Both the position numbers and the translations under genes were made by a program. Shown in pieces: positions 1 to 10,734 of a stretch of 64,000 nt of DNA. The DNA is from CAXMQZ01 sp963719055 (GTDB taxonomy: Bacteria; Acidobacteriota; Thermoanaerobaculia; Multivoradales; JAHEKO01): contig CAVRAU010000021.1 of assembly GCA_963719055.1 (NCBI GenBank), forward strand, positions 62,001 to 126,000, given 5' to 3'. Positions within the stretch are counted from its first letter, which is position 1. Every line of letters begins with the position of its first letter. Below the pieces are notes generated by a model, which saw only the letters and a program-made list of their open reading frames with translations, was not told the origin of the DNA and did not search any database.

Positions 1-2
1 AT

Positions 3-938
3 CTCGACCAGAAAGTGCTTTCAGAGCTCTTTTACCAGTACATCACCGTGGAGGAGGACTTCGTCAAAGCTCTCTTCACCGAGGGCCAAACACAATTGGG
101 CAGGACCTTCGTCCAGGAGTCGGCGTTACCGACGGAGAACACGCTTCAGGTCCTCGACTACGAACGAGCCAGCGAGGTCATCAGGACTGCCAAGCATCGG
201 GGCGTCAGCATGTGCTACTGCCGGCACAAGGCCGAGCACGCCGGGCACGCCTGTGACGCCGAGATGGATATCTGCATGACCTTCAACCGGACTGGCGAAG
301 CTCTCATGCGACACGGTTTTGCCCGCGAAATGGATGTCGAAGAGGGGCTCGATCTGCTGCAGCAGGCGCAAGAGCAGAACCTGGTCCAGTTCGGGGAGAA
401 CATCCAGCAACGGGTCAACTTCATCTGCAACTGCTGCGGGTGTTGCTGTGAAGCGATGAATGCCCAGCGCCGTTTCGGCCTGCTCAACCCGATCCACACC
501 ACGAACTACCTGCCCGAGATCGACCGCGAGCTTTGCAACGGCTGCACGAAGTGCGTTCAGGCCTGCCCGGTCGAGGCCATGGGCATGGTCTCGGCCAACG
601 ATCCCGAGCATCCCAAGCTGCGTCGAGCCAAATTGGATGAACAGATGTGTCTGGGGTGCGGCGTCTGCGTGCGCAACTGCGCCCGTGAAGCGATCCGGCT
701 GCAGCCAAGAGCCGAGAGGGTCATCACACCCGTCAACTCGGTTCATCGAGCGGTTCTGATGGCGCTCGAACGAGACAAGCTCCAGAACCTGATCTTCGAC
801 AACCAGGCCTTGGCCAGTCACCGCGCCATGGCAGCGATTCTCGGGGCCATCCTGAAGATGCCCGCCGTCAAACAGCGCCTGGCACGGCGACAGATGCGCT
901 CCCGCTATCTGGACCGGGTCATGGGCATCACGCATTGA
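3..938 (+). CDS. 4Fe-4S dicluster ferredoxin-type protein, 5' partial
   Basis: The reading frame is open from the window edge, so the N-terminus lies outside; a GTG at 15 is only an internal candidate start. The C-terminal half has two consecutive CxxCxxCxxxC cluster motifs (CNGCTKCVQAC and CLGCGVCVRNC), which in ferredoxin-like proteins bind two [4Fe-4S] centres. Upstream are two further Cys-rich stretches (CYCRHKAEHAGHAC and CNCCGCCCE) that could hold another cluster or metal. It is probably a soluble electron-transfer or redox-sensing protein; no partner oxidoreductase is visible because the upstream neighbour is cut off. The reaction is unknown. The ORF is intact and the 3' end is certain (TGA at 936-938). 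Confidence 0.8.
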   Translation, partial: LDQKVLSELFYQYITVEEDFVKALFTEGQTQLGRTFVQESALPTENTLQVLDYERASEVIRTAKHRGVSMCYCRHKAEHAGHACDAEMDICMTFNRTGEALMRHGFAREMDVEEGLDLLQQAQEQNLVQFGENIQQRVNFICNCCGCCCEAMNAQRRFGLLNPIHTTNYLPEIDRELCNGCTKCVQACPVEAMGMVSANDPEHPKLRRAKLDEQMCLGCGVCVRNCAREAIRLQPRAERVITPVNSVHRAVLMALERDKLQNLIFDNQALASHRAMAAILGAILKMPAVKQRLARRQMRSRYLDRVMGITH

Positions 939-967
939 ATGACGCTGCTCTCTCCGTTGCGGAACCG

Positions 968-1015
968 TGCAGGGGCGGGGCTTGCCGCCGCCCTGGAGGG
1001 TGCGAGACCCTCCCC
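968..1015. repeat. GC-rich intergenic hairpin element, divergent copy
   Basis: Just after the ferredoxin stop lies a GC-rich stretch ending in a perfect hairpin, GGAGGG, seven-base loop, CCCTCC (995-1013). It resembles the dispersed elements found elsewhere in the window, but the loop is TGCGAGA instead of CACAGAG. It may act as a 3' hairpin or terminator for the upstream gene; there is no T-tract. Confidence 0.5.
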
Positions 1016-1092
1016 ATCATTGGCGTTGGATTCGATGAGCGTCTAGGATAGGGCCACTGGCACCTGTCCGGACCGTCACAAAGGGGGGAATC

Positions 1093-3462
1093 ATGAAGCG
1101 TCAATACCGTATCGTTGCTGCAGCGTTGCTGCTCGCGTCGCCGACTCTGGCTCTCAGCCAAGAGACTCTGGCAGTCGACAAGCTCGACCAGCTGACCTTG
1201 GAGGAAAAGGCCTCTCTGACCACCGGTCAGAACACCTGGGAGACCTTCGCGATCCCCCGCCTCGACATCCCGGCCACCTGGATGGCGGATGGACCTGTGG
1301 GTCTGAGAAAGGCTGACGGACCGACCCTCGAGGCCCGGGTGGAAGCCACCTGCTTCCCCTCCTCCTCCGCCATGTCGGCCACCTGGAATCCGACATTGAT
1401 CGAAGAGCTGGGCGCCGGCATCGGCGCCGAGGCCCGATACAACGACGTGACCCTGCTGCTGGCTCCGGGTCTCAACCTCAAGCGCCACCCCCTGGGGGGT
1501 CGGAACTTCGAGTACTACAGCGAAGATCCCTTTCTGAGCGGCACCACAGCTGCAGCGTTCGTCCGCGGGGTTCAATCCGAGGGTGTGGGCGCCACCATCA
1601 AGCACTATGCGGTCAACAACCAGGAGCATCGTCGCATGACCATCGATGCCCAGGTGGATGAGCGCACCATGCACGAGCTCTATTTGCGCGGCTTCGAGAT
1701 CGCCATCAAGGAGGGTCGACCGCAAGCGGTCATGAGCGCCTACAACAAAGTGAACGGCACGTATGTCAGTCAGCACCCACAGCTGCTGACGAAGATCCTG
1801 AGAGAAGACTGGGGATTCGAAGGTCTGGTGGTTTCGGACTGGGGCGCCGTGGACGACCCCGTCGCATCCATCGTCGCCGGTCTCGACATCGAGATGCCTG
1901 GCAACCCCCAGACGCCACCGGTAGTGGTTCAGGCGGTGCAAGACGGCAAGCTGGCCGAAAGCGATCTCGATCGGGCCGCCGCCAAGGTACTGCAGCTGGT
2001 CGACCGTCAGGCGGTCATGCCCGAGAAACCTGCAACCGATCCCCGAAGCTCCAACCACGATCTGGCTCGACGGGTGGCCATCGAAGGCACCGTCCTCCTC
2101 GAGAATGACGGCACTCTACCCATCACGGGCGATAAGAAGCTCGAGATCGGTGTCGTCGGACGGCTCGCTCTCGAGCCCCGCATCCAAGGTATCGGCAGCT
2201 CGCAGATCAACACCTCCGACATCGATTCGCCGTGGGCCTTCGTCCATCAGATCGGCACAGCTCAAGGTCACATGCTGACGGCCTGGCAGGAGAAGTACGC
2301 CGAGGACGGTCTGACAGCAGCACAGAAGAGTGACCTGGAACAGGGGCTTCAAGAGCTGGACCTGGTTCTCGTTTTCGCCGGTCAACCGGCCTCGCACGAC
2401 GCGGAAGCCTGGGATCGGCCTTCGATCGAGCTCGCGAGCGCGGACCTGCAACTGATCGAGGCCGTCAAGAGCGCAGGCAAGCCTTTTGTCGTGATTCTGA
2501 CCGGCGGTGGCGCCATGAGCGTGGACATCTTCAAGGAAGATGCCGCAGCGATTCTCATGGGGTGGCTCGGAGGCGAGGCCTGGGGAAGCGCGATCGCCGA
2601 GATACTGTTCGGCGAGAGCGATCCTTCCGGCAGGCTCTCCGAGACCTTCACCTCGTCGGTGACCGACCACGCCAGCGCCATGAATTTCCCCGGCGGCCCC
2701 AACGTCGTGCGCTACGGAGAGGCCCTGAATGTTGGCTACCGCTACTTTCAAACTGCCAATCGTCCGGTGACGTACCCGTTCGGCCACGGTCTTTCCTACA
2801 CCCGATTCGAGTACTCCGAGGTACAGGTCCCGGAGCAGGTGGAGTCTCTCGACAGCGACATCGAGGTGACGCTCCAGCTTGCCAATGTCGGGGACCGCCC
2901 CGGGGCTGAAACAGTGCAGGTCTATTCCCGGCACATCGACCCGGCGCTGCCGCGCCCCGACCGTGAGCTCGTCGCCTTCCAGAAGGTGTTCCTCGAGCCA
3001 GGCGAGTCGCGACAGGTCACTATCCCCGTGGCTGCCGGGCGCCTGGCCTACTACCACGACGTCCATCACCAGTGGGTTATCGAGCCAGGCCACTACGAGC
3101 TCCTGATCGGTGCTTCAGCTGCGGATATCCGAGCCACCCTACCGATGGAGCTGAAGGCGGGGACTCTGCCGCCCACGGTTTTCACGCTCGAGTCGGTGAT
3201 CGACGATATTCTTCGCGATCCGCGGGGCAAGGTCGTTGTCGATTTCCTGGTGGAACAGCAGAAGGGCACCCAGACGGCCATGGCTGCCGACGATCCGTTC
3301 TTTGCCGCGATCTTGAAGAATCTGCCCTTCAAGAAGATTGCCAACTTCTCCCAGGGGAAGGTGACCGAGCAACGGCTCAGCCAGCTGCTGATGCTCATCA
3401 ACAGCGGCATGCCACCGGAGCAGGTGGCGGCGATTCTGAATCAGGCTGTGGAGCAGCAGTAG
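1093..3462 (+). CDS. bglX: secreted GH3 family beta-glucosidase / glycoside hydrolase
   Basis: 789 codons, intact. The N-terminus is a classic signal peptide (MKR, hydrophobic core, cleavage near ALS-Q at about residue 23), so the enzyme is exported. The order is that of GH3: an N-terminal TIM-barrel with the nucleophile motif VVSDWGAV (Asp249), a C-terminal alpha/beta domain (about residues 330-560, with the EAWDRPSIEL segment), then a fibronectin-III-like domain (about 590-690). About 90 C-terminal residues follow that are not part of the usual family and look helical. GH3 enzymes release glucose or related sugars from the non-reducing ends of beta-glucosides. The start is supported by AAAGGGGGG eight bases upstream. 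It stands alone and is convergent with the next gene, four bases away. The exact substrate is not determinable, and the symbol is by family resemblance only. Confidence 0.9.
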   Translation: MKRQYRIVAAALLLASPTLALSQETLAVDKLDQLTLEEKASLTTGQNTWETFAIPRLDIPATWMADGPVGLRKADGPTLEARVEATCFPSSSAMSATWNPTLIEELGAGIGAEARYNDVTLLLAPGLNLKRHPLGGRNFEYYSEDPFLSGTTAAAFVRGVQSEGVGATIKHYAVNNQEHRRMTIDAQVDERTMHELYLRGFEIAIKEGRPQAVMSAYNKVNGTYVSQHPQLLTKILREDWGFEGLVVSDWGAVDDPVASIVAGLDIEMPGNPQTPPVVVQAVQDGKLAESDLDRAAAKVLQLVDRQAVMPEKPATDPRSSNHDLARRVAIEGTVLLENDGTLPITGDKKLEIGVVGRLALEPRIQGIGSSQINTSDIDSPWAFVHQIGTAQGHMLTAWQEKYAEDGLTAAQKSDLEQGLQELDLVLVFAGQPASHDAEAWDRPSIELASADLQLIEAVKSAGKPFVVILTGGGAMSVDIFKEDAAAILMGWLGGEAWGSAIAEILFGESDPSGRLSETFTSSVTDHASAMNFPGGPNVVRYGEALNVGYRYFQTANRPVTYPFGHGLSYTRFEYSEVQVPEQVESLDSDIEVTLQLANVGDRPGAETVQVYSRHIDPALPRPDRELVAFQKVFLEPGESRQVTIPVAAGRLAYYHDVHHQWVIEPGHYELLIGASAADIRATLPMELKAGTLPPTVFTLESVIDDILRDPRGKVVVDFLVEQQKGTQTAMAADDPFFAAILKNLPFKKIANFSQGKVTEQRLSQLLMLINSGMPPEQVAAILNQAVEQQ

Positions 3463-3466
3463 GCAG

Positions 3467-5666
3467 TCAACTGGATCTGGGCCCTGAATTGTCTTCGTCA
3501 ATCTTGCCGATAAGGGCCTGAAATCGCGGCAGATCCCGCAGCGGATCCAGGTCGGGATCGTTCTCGATCCAGCTCAAGGCTTCCGACTGCTGGCAGCGGT
3601 GTCCGATCTCTCCAGACAATCGAGGGCCTTGTCGTACTCGCCGAGCTGGGTGTAGACGCAGGCCACGTTGTAGAGCACGAGAGCGTCGTCCGGATCGAGC
3701 TTCGACCGCCTTGGCCACCCACTCCTGTGCCACCTCCATCTCCCCCAGCTCAACGAGTCCGCGGCCCCAGATAGAGCGCTCGCACATCGTCGGGATGGAA
3801 GGCGATGTGTTTCTTGGCTTTCTCGACCGATCTTCGCAACGACCGCGGCTGCATGGGCTCGTTCGGCCCAGCTTGGTGTAGGTCAATGGATAGAAACTGC
3901 AGGGCCTGATAGTCGTCGGGACTGACCTTGGCGGCCTCTTCGTACGCTCGACCGCCTCTTCGTGCCGACCCTGGGAGAACAGGGCACGGGCGTAGAAGTA
4001 GTGGGCCTCGTAGAGCTTCGGATTGAGCTCGATGGCCTTTTCGAACTCCGCGTCCGACTCTTCGAATTGCCGACTCAAGGACAATGCGCAGGCCACGGCC
4101 GCAGTGCGCCTCGGCACTCTCGGGGTCGAGCTCCACCGCCTTGCGGCTCGAGCTGTTGCGCCTCTCGCAGGTTCTCTTCGCTGGAGTCGAAGTACGATGT
4201 AGAGAGCGCGAGCAGCAGTCGGCGAGGCCCGCGTAGGCCCGGGCGTAGTTGTTGTCGATGGCGATGGCCCGCGCGAACATCTGTCGAGCCAGCTCGAATC
4301 CTTTGGCTCGAAACTCGTAGAAGTACTTGCGCCCCTTCAGGTAGTAGTCGTAAGCCTGGACATCCTCGGGTGCTTCCTTCTCTCGCCTTTTCGGCCTTCT
4401 CCCTTGCCACTGGGCGTCAGGGTGACCTGCAGGGCCTCGACGATCTTCTGCGCTATCTCGTCCTGGATCGCGAAGACGTCTTTGAGCTCGCGGTCGTAGC
4501 GGTTGGACCAGAGATGGTAGCCGTCGTCGACGTTGACCAGCTGCACGGCGATGCGAACCTGATTGCCAGCCTTGCGCACGCTGCCCTCGAGCACCGTCGA
4601 GACTCCGAGTCGCCGACCCGACCTCGCGGATGTCCGACTGTGAGCCCTTGAAGCGAAAGGCGGAGGTCCGCGAGGCCACCTTGAGCTCCTCGATGCCAAC
4701 CAGCGCGTTGATGATGTCCTCGGCGAGACCCTCGCAGAAGTACTCCTGATCTTTGTCCGGGCTCATATTGACGAACGGCAGCACCGCCACGGAGGGTTGA
4801 CCGTCGTCGCCCTTGGAGGCGACCTTCTCACCGACCTTGGAGAGGGCAATCAGGATGTCTCCGGCCGTCTGGTAGCGCATCTCCGGCTCTTTCTCCAGAC
4901 AGCGGGAGATGATCCGTCCGAACTGATCCGGCATATCAGGTCGAGTCTCATGAATCGATTCCGGAGCGCCACGCAAGATCGCCGAGGCCACATCTACCGA
5001 GGTCTCACCGTCGAACGGCCGGTGGCCGGTGGCCATTTCGAATAGGACCACACCCAGAGAAAAGAGATCGGTGCGGTGGTCTACCACCTTGCCCTGGACC
5101 TGCTCGGGAGACATATAGGGAATGGTCCCCACGACCGTGCCGATCTGCGTCAATGCCTGGGTCGGCATATCTTCATGGATATCCGAGTCGGCAGCCGCGC
5201 TCAGCTTGGCGAGCCCGAAATCGAGAATCTTGACCGTCCCTTCCTGGCAGACCATGATGTTGGCGGGTTTCAGATCCCGGTGGGTGATGCCGCGCTCATG
5301 GGCCGCCACCAGGGCTCGAATCAGGGGCTCAGAGATCTCCAGCATTCTCTCTGCGGACATTCCATCGCCGGTGATCACCTCATCGAGACCTTTGCCATCG
5401 ACCAGCTCCATGGTCATGAAATGGCCTTCGGGTGCCTCTTCGATGGAGAAAATCGTGACGATGTTCGGATGGCTCAGCGCCGCCACCGCCTGGGCTTCGC
5501 GCCGGAAACGCTCGAGCCGGTCGGGGTCGGAGGCCATCTCCTCGCGCAGCATCTTGAGAGCCACTTTGCGGCCAAGATTGAGGTCCTCGGCAGCATAGAC
5601 GGCCCCCATTCCCCCTTCACCAATCTGTTCGAGGATCTTGTAGTGCGAAAGGGTCGTGCCAATCAT
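3467..5666 (-). CDS. Ser/Thr protein kinase with TolB/FlgO-like and TPR domains (heavily frameshifted 3' half)
   Basis: Last gene of a three-kinase tandem. It starts at ATG 5666 (MIGTTLSHYKILEQIGEGGMGAVY) with GGAGAAGAA upstream and lies 14 bases after the preceding stop. The kinase part is open and complete: glycine loop, VALK lysine, HRDLKPAN catalytic loop, DFGLAKL, and the MSPEQ P+1 region. It is followed by the VAVLPFVNMSPDKDQEYFCEGLAED module typical of TolB-N/FlgO-like domains, then TPRs. From about 4620 to the stop the frame changes eight to ten times, yet homology to the next paralogue can be followed to the end (final residues near DLPRFQALIGKIDED). Either the consensus is poor here or the TPR half is decaying while the kinase remains whole. 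No membrane segment is evident, so it is probably cytoplasmic. The substrate is unknown. Confidence 0.8.
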
Positions 5667-5680
5667 TTCTTCTCCACTTG

Positions 5681-7869
5681 TCAGCCTTCCAGCTTGGCCA
5701 CCAACGCCAGGTATCGGGGATGATCCCTGACGGGATCGAAGTAGGGGTCTTCCTGCATCCAGTTGAGCGAGTCTGTGCTCACCGCGTTCTGGTAGGACTT
5801 CTCGAGGCAATCAAGGGCTTGTTCGTTCTCACCCAGCTGCGCGTAGATGCAGGCGACGTTGTAGAGAACCAGGGCATCATCGGAATCGATCTCCATGGCT
5901 CGCGTCACCCACTCTTGGGCCATCTCCAACTCCCCTAGCTCCACCAGACCGCCGGCACCCAGGTAGAGAGCTCGAGCATCGTCCGCGTTGAAAGCCAGAT
6001 GCTTCTTGGCTGCTTCCACGGCTTTGCGCAGATTCGCCGCGGCGTAGGCCCGGCGACCCACGCTCAAGTAGGTCTGGGCCAGAAAGAACGGCGCCTGATA
6101 GTCCTCAGGGTTGACCTCGCAGGCCCTTCTCGTACTCCTTGACGGCCTCGGCGTGACGACCCTGAGAGAACAAACAGCGGGCAAAGAAGTAGTGGGCTTC
6201 GTATGACTTGGGATTGAGCTCGATGGCTTTCTCGAACTCCGCATCTGCCGCCGCATACTCCTCTTTGAGCGATAGAGCCAACCCACGCGACGCTCTGGCC
6301 TCGGCGCTCTCGGGGTCCATCTCCACCGCCTTACGACTGGCCTTGTCGGCTTCCTTCAGGTTCGCGTCACTGGCGTCGTAGTAGGAGAAGAGCGATGAGC
6401 AACAATCCGCTACACCGGCATAGGCACGAGCGTACTTGTCATCGATGACGATGGCGCGGGCGAACATCTGCCGGGCAAGCTCGAAACCCTGGGCCCGGAA
6501 CTCGTAGAAGAACTTCCGCCCCTTCAGGTAGTAGTCGTAGGCCTGCACATCCTCGGGTGCTTCTTTCTCCGCTTTCTTGGCCTTTTCCTTGGCCATCGGG
6601 CTCAGGGTGACCTGCAGAGCTTCGACAATCTTCTGGGCGATCTCGTCCTGGATGGCGAAGACGTCCTGGAGCTCCCGGTCGTATCGGTTCGACCAGAGGT
6701 GATATCCGTCTTCGACCTTGACCAACTGCACGGCGATGCGAACCTGGTTGCCCGCTTTGCGGACACTGCCTTCGAGAACCGTGGAGACCCCAAGCCGCCG
6801 ACCGATCTCGCGAATATCCTGCTGCGACCCTTTGAAACGAAAGGCCGAGGTTCGCGAGGCCACCTCCAGATCATCTACCGACACCAGGGCGTTGATGAGC
6901 TCTTCAGCCAGACCTTCGCAGAAGTAGTCCTGATCTTTCTCCGGACTCATATCTAGAAAAGGCAGAACGGCGACGGAAGCCTTGCCACTCTCCCCCTTCT
7001 CGACGACCGTCTTGCCCAGATTCGACAGGGCTGTTTGGATATCGCCCGCCGTCTGGTATCGCATCTCCGGCTCCTTTTCGAGACAGCGAGAGATGATCCG
7101 CCCAAAGTGGTCGGGCACATCCGGCCGAGTCTCGCCGATCGGCATCCGGCACATCTCGCAGAATCGCTGAAGCCACTCCAGCCGACGACTCACCACCAAA
7201 GGGCCGGTGACCGGTGGCCATCTCGTAAAGGACGACTCCCAGGGAGAAGATGTCCGTCCGGTGATCCACCGGCTTGCCTTGCACTTGTTCGGGGGACATG
7301 TAGGGAATGGTCCCGACGACGGTGCCCACTTGCGTCAACGCCTGGGTAGGCAGATCCTCATGCACATCCGAATCGGGAGCCGCATGCAGCTTGGCCAGAC
7401 CGAAATCCAGGATCTTGACCGTGCCGTCGTCCGTCACCATGATGTTGGCGGGTTTGAGATCCCGGTGGGTAATGCCCCTCTCATGCGCAGCTACCAAGGC
7501 TCGAATCAGGGGCTGGGCGATCTCCAGCATGCGCTCCGAGGACAGTCCGTCACCCGTCACGATCTCGTCCAGACCTTTGCCCTGAACCAGCTCCATGGTG
7601 ATGAAGTGACCCTCCGGCGCCTCCTCGATGGAGTGAATGGTGACGATGTTGGGATGGTTGAGGGCGGCCACGGCCTGGGCTTCGCGGCGAAATCGCTCGA
7701 GCCGGTCGGGATTGGACGCCATCTCCTCGCGCAGAATCTTCAGCGCCACTTTGCGGCCCAGATTCAGGTCCTCGGCCATGTAGACCGCACCCATACCGCC
7801 TTCGCCGATCTCTTCCAGTACCTTGTAGTGCGACAGTGTCTTGCCGATCATGAAGGCTCCGACATTCAT
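5681..7869 (-). CDS. Ser/Thr protein kinase with TolB/FlgO-like and TPR domains
   Basis: Middle gene of the kinase tandem and the best preserved of the three. The start at ATG 7869 overlaps the upstream stop as ATGA, implying translational coupling; an internal ATG at 7851 begins the conserved MIGKTLSHYKVLEEIGEGGMGAVY. Kinase landmarks are all present (VALK, HRDLKPAN, DFGLAKL, MSPEQ). After the kinase come the ASVAVLPFLDMSPEKDQDYF module, the LGVSTVLEGSVRKAGNQVRI strand region, and at least five TPR units to residue ~720. Two shifts break it, near 7150 (kinase C-lobe) and near 6120 (between TPRs). It closely resembles the downstream copy, so this is a recent tandem duplication. The TolB/FlgO-like part is of unknown ligand in kinases. 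Confidence 0.85.
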
Positions 7870-10045
7870 TCCATCGAGTTGATCAGTGTGAGATAGCGCG
7901 AGTGCTCGCGGAGCGGCGCGAGATCGCCGTCGTTGACGATCCAGTCCTTCTGCGCGAATCCCTGCGGCGACCGCTCGTTCCAGATAGTCGATGGCCTCTT
8001 CGAGACGACCCGCCAGACGAGTAGGTGCAGGCGACGTTGTAGAGAATTCCGGTGTCGTTGGGATCGATCTCGACGGCTCGAGCAGCCCACTCGAGCCCCT
8101 CTTCGGTCTCGCCGAGGCCGATCAAGCCCCTCCACCGAGGTAGAGCGCCCGGCATCGTTCGGGATTCAGCTCCAGGTGCTTTTCGATGACCTCGAGCGAC
8201 TCTGCGTGAGTGCTACTTCAGCACCTTCTCCGTCTCACCCAGAGACGTTGTGGATCGAGCTCAGAAGACAGATTGATTGAAAATCCTCGGGTCGCACTTC
8301 GCTGGCGCGCTCGAACAGCTCCGCGGCTTGCTCGAGTTTGCCCTGTTGCCAGCAGGAGCGACCATAGAAGTAGTGGGCCTCGAACAGCTTCGGGTCGAGG
8401 CTCGATGGCGGTCTCGAACGCCTGCTCCGCCTCCTCGGAATCGCTCCTGGAGACGAGAGGGCCAAGCCGCGCGAGGCGTGGGCCTCGGCCAGCTCTCGGG
8501 CGCCAGCTCCAGCGCCTTCTGACTCGCCTGATCGGCACGCTCCAGATCGTCCTCGTTCTTCCCGAAGTACATGTAGGCATAGGCTCGACAGATCGGCGAT
8601 GCCCGGCATAGGCCGAGGCGAAAGTCAGGATCGATTTCGATGGCCCGATCGAACATCTGCAGAGCCCGGTCATGAGTGGCTCTTGATCCCACGATGAAAA
8701 AGACTCCGACCTCGCAGGTAGTACTCGTAGGCCTGGACGTTCACCGGAGCCTGACGCTGAATCGCCTTCTTCTCCTGCGGACTGAGGGTGACCTGCAGGG
8801 CCTTGACGATGTTCTCGGAGATCTCGTCCTGGACCTCGAACACGTCCTCCAGCTCACGGTCATAGCGCTCGGACCAGAGCTGAGAGCCATCGGACACCTT
8901 GACCAACTCGGCGCTGATCCGGACCCGGTTGCCGGCCTTCCGCACGCTTCCCGACAGGACGGTCTCGACATTGAGCCGCTCACCGATTTCCCCAGGATCG
9001 GTGGTCTTGTCGACGATCTGGAAAGCGGCCATCCGCGAGGCGACCCGCAGATCCCCAACCTTCGACAGGGCGTTGATGATGTCTTCGGAAATACCCTCAC
9101 AGAAGTAGTCCTGATCTTTTTGCGGGCTCATGTCTTTGAGTGGCAGAACCGCCACCGAGCGCGGCTGGCTCGCCTCTGCCGGCTTGCAGCTCGGCCGGCA
9201 GGTCTTCCAGATCGTTGCGCAGATCCTTGGCCGTCTGATAGCGGCGCTCTGGATCCTTCTGCAGACACCGTTGGATCACTCTGCTCCAGCTGCCGAGGCA
9301 GATCGGAGCGCCTTTCGGTGATCGACCGCGGTGCGTCTCGAAGAATCGCGGAGATCAGGGACGCCGAGCTCTCTCCCTTGAACGGCCGTTCGCCGGTCAC
9401 CATCTCCTGCAGGAGGATCCCCATCGAAAAGATGTCGCACCGGTGATCTGTCAGACGCCCTTCGAGTTGCTCGGGAGCCATATAGGGAATCGTCCCCATG
9501 ATCAGACCCTGCTGGGTCAGAGCCTCGGTAGGCATCTGGGTCTGATCCGCGGAGCCATCGGCAACCCGGAGCTTGGCCAGGCCAAAATCCAGGACTTTGA
9601 CCTGCCCGGCGGAAGTGACCATCACATTGGCTGGTTTGAGATCTCGATGCGTGACTCCTCGGTCGTGTGCGGCAGCAAGAGCCTGTGCCAGCGGCACCGC
9701 CACTTCCAGGAAGGCCTCGAGCTTCATTCCCCCAGGCGGCACCAGCTCACCCAGGGTCTGACCGGTCACCATCTCCATGGTCAGAAAATGGAGCCCTTCA
9801 GCCTCCTCGACCGAGTAGATGGTGACAATACTGGGATGATTGAGCGACGCGACCAGCTCGGCCTCGCGCTGGAATCGTTGGAGTCGCTCTGGATTCTCGG
9901 CCATCTCCGCCGGCAGCACCTTGAGCGCCACCTCGCGCTTGAGACGGGTGTCTTCGGCCTTGTAGACCTCTCCCATCCCACCGGCACCCAGTTTGTCCAG
10001 GATGCGATAGTGCAGCAGTGTCTTGCCGATCATCGAGTCAATCAT
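7866..10045 (-). CDS. Ser/Thr protein kinase with TolB/FlgO-like and TPR domains (frameshifted)
   Basis: First gene of the three-kinase operon. ATG 10045 (MIDSMIGKTLLHYRILDKLGAGGMGEVY) follows TGGAA; ATG 10033 is the alternative. The kinase frame is intact from 10045 to about 9290, including HRDLKPAN and DFGLAKL. Shifts near 9285 and 9165 lead into an intact block (9155-8690) with MAVLPLKDMSPQKDQDYFCEG and TVLSGSVRKAGNRVRI. The TPR part from 8690 to the stop is broken many times, though its last residues (DGDLAPLREHSRYLTLINSME) match the paralogues. It is more divergent than its two downstream neighbours. The stop overlaps the next start by four bases. Confidence 0.8.
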
Positions 10046-10154
10046 TTTCCAGCGGAGAACGGGTGGCGATTCTATACCACGGTCCCCGTGCCACCGTTCG
10101 CCATGTACAATCGTCGAAACCGTTGGGACGATCAAACCTTTGGAAGGGGGAACC
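10046..10154. promoter_or_regulatory. divergent promoter region, kinase operon / membrane protein
   Basis: This 109-base gap separates two divergent starts. On the minus strand TATAGAAT ends about 26 bases before the kinase ATG. On the plus strand GTACAAT lies about 45 bases before the membrane protein ATG. Both resemble -10 boxes; I see no convincing -35 boxes. Confidence 0.45.
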
Positions 10155-10559
10155 ATGAACTGGTCCAAAGCCATCATTGCGGGGGTCGTGGGTGGAATTG
10201 TCATGACCATCGCCGACTTCGTCATGCACGTTTTGATCCTTGGCAACACCTACATGAAGTATCCGGAGGTGTTTCGTCAGGACGATGCCGGTGTTCAGTA
10301 CTTCTTCTTCGTTGGCATCATGGTCGCCATCATGGCAGCCATTCTCTTTGGCAAAACGAGGTCTGCGTGGGCCGACGGCATCATGGGTGGCATCACGTTC
10401 GGCTTCTTCGTCGGGCTGATTCTCTTCTTTTCGCGCTTCTACCAGTCCCTGACCCTCGAAGGGTTTCCGTATTATTTGAACTGGTGCACGGGTGGGACGG
10501 CGCTGATCGCGTTCGTGATTCTGGGTGCCGTGCTCGGCCTCATGATGAAGAAGACGTAG
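10155..10559 (+). CDS. small four-helix integral membrane protein
   Basis: 134 residues, intact. The ATG at 10155 is preceded by GGAAGGGGG; the longer open frame upstream has no ribosome site and runs across the divergent promoter, so I reject it. Four hydrophobic helices are visible at roughly residues 6-29, 47-66, 75-96 and 108-131, with short loops and a lysine tail (MMKKT). A conserved-looking periplasmic or cytosolic loop (GNTYMKYPEVFRQDD) lies between helices 1 and 2. It is probably an inner-membrane protein. I do not recognise the family and offer no function. It is divergent from the kinase operon and followed by a hairpin element. Confidence 0.75.
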   Translation: MNWSKAIIAGVVGGIVMTIADFVMHVLILGNTYMKYPEVFRQDDAGVQYFFFVGIMVAIMAAILFGKTRSAWADGIMGGITFGFFVGLILFFSRFYQSLTLEGFPYYLNWCTGGTALIAFVILGAVLGLMMKKT

Positions 10560-10593
10560 GAGCCCAGGGGCAACACAGCGATAGCAGGTGCCG

Positions 10594-10621
10594 CAAGGAC
10601 GGGCGTAGAGGCCCGCCCGCA
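10594..10621. repeat. dispersed intergenic hairpin element
   Basis: A GC-rich palindromic core with the loop GTAGAGG, flanked by CGGGC and GCCCG arms, lies 35 bases after the membrane-protein stop. It matches the window-wide element with slightly different arms and loop. Confidence 0.55.
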
Positions 10622-10734
10622 ATCGAGAACGTGGAGACATCAAGGAGAAGGACCGGTCCGAAGCTCAGATCACCGTTCCGTATTCTATGGCGGCGACTGC
10701 ATGCTGGTCTCCTCCGCGGGCGTAGGCCACCACC

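Noticed and set aside
928..2058. Minus-strand open frame opposite the GH3 gene
   Set aside because: Antisense to an intact, well-recognised enzyme with no domain of its own.
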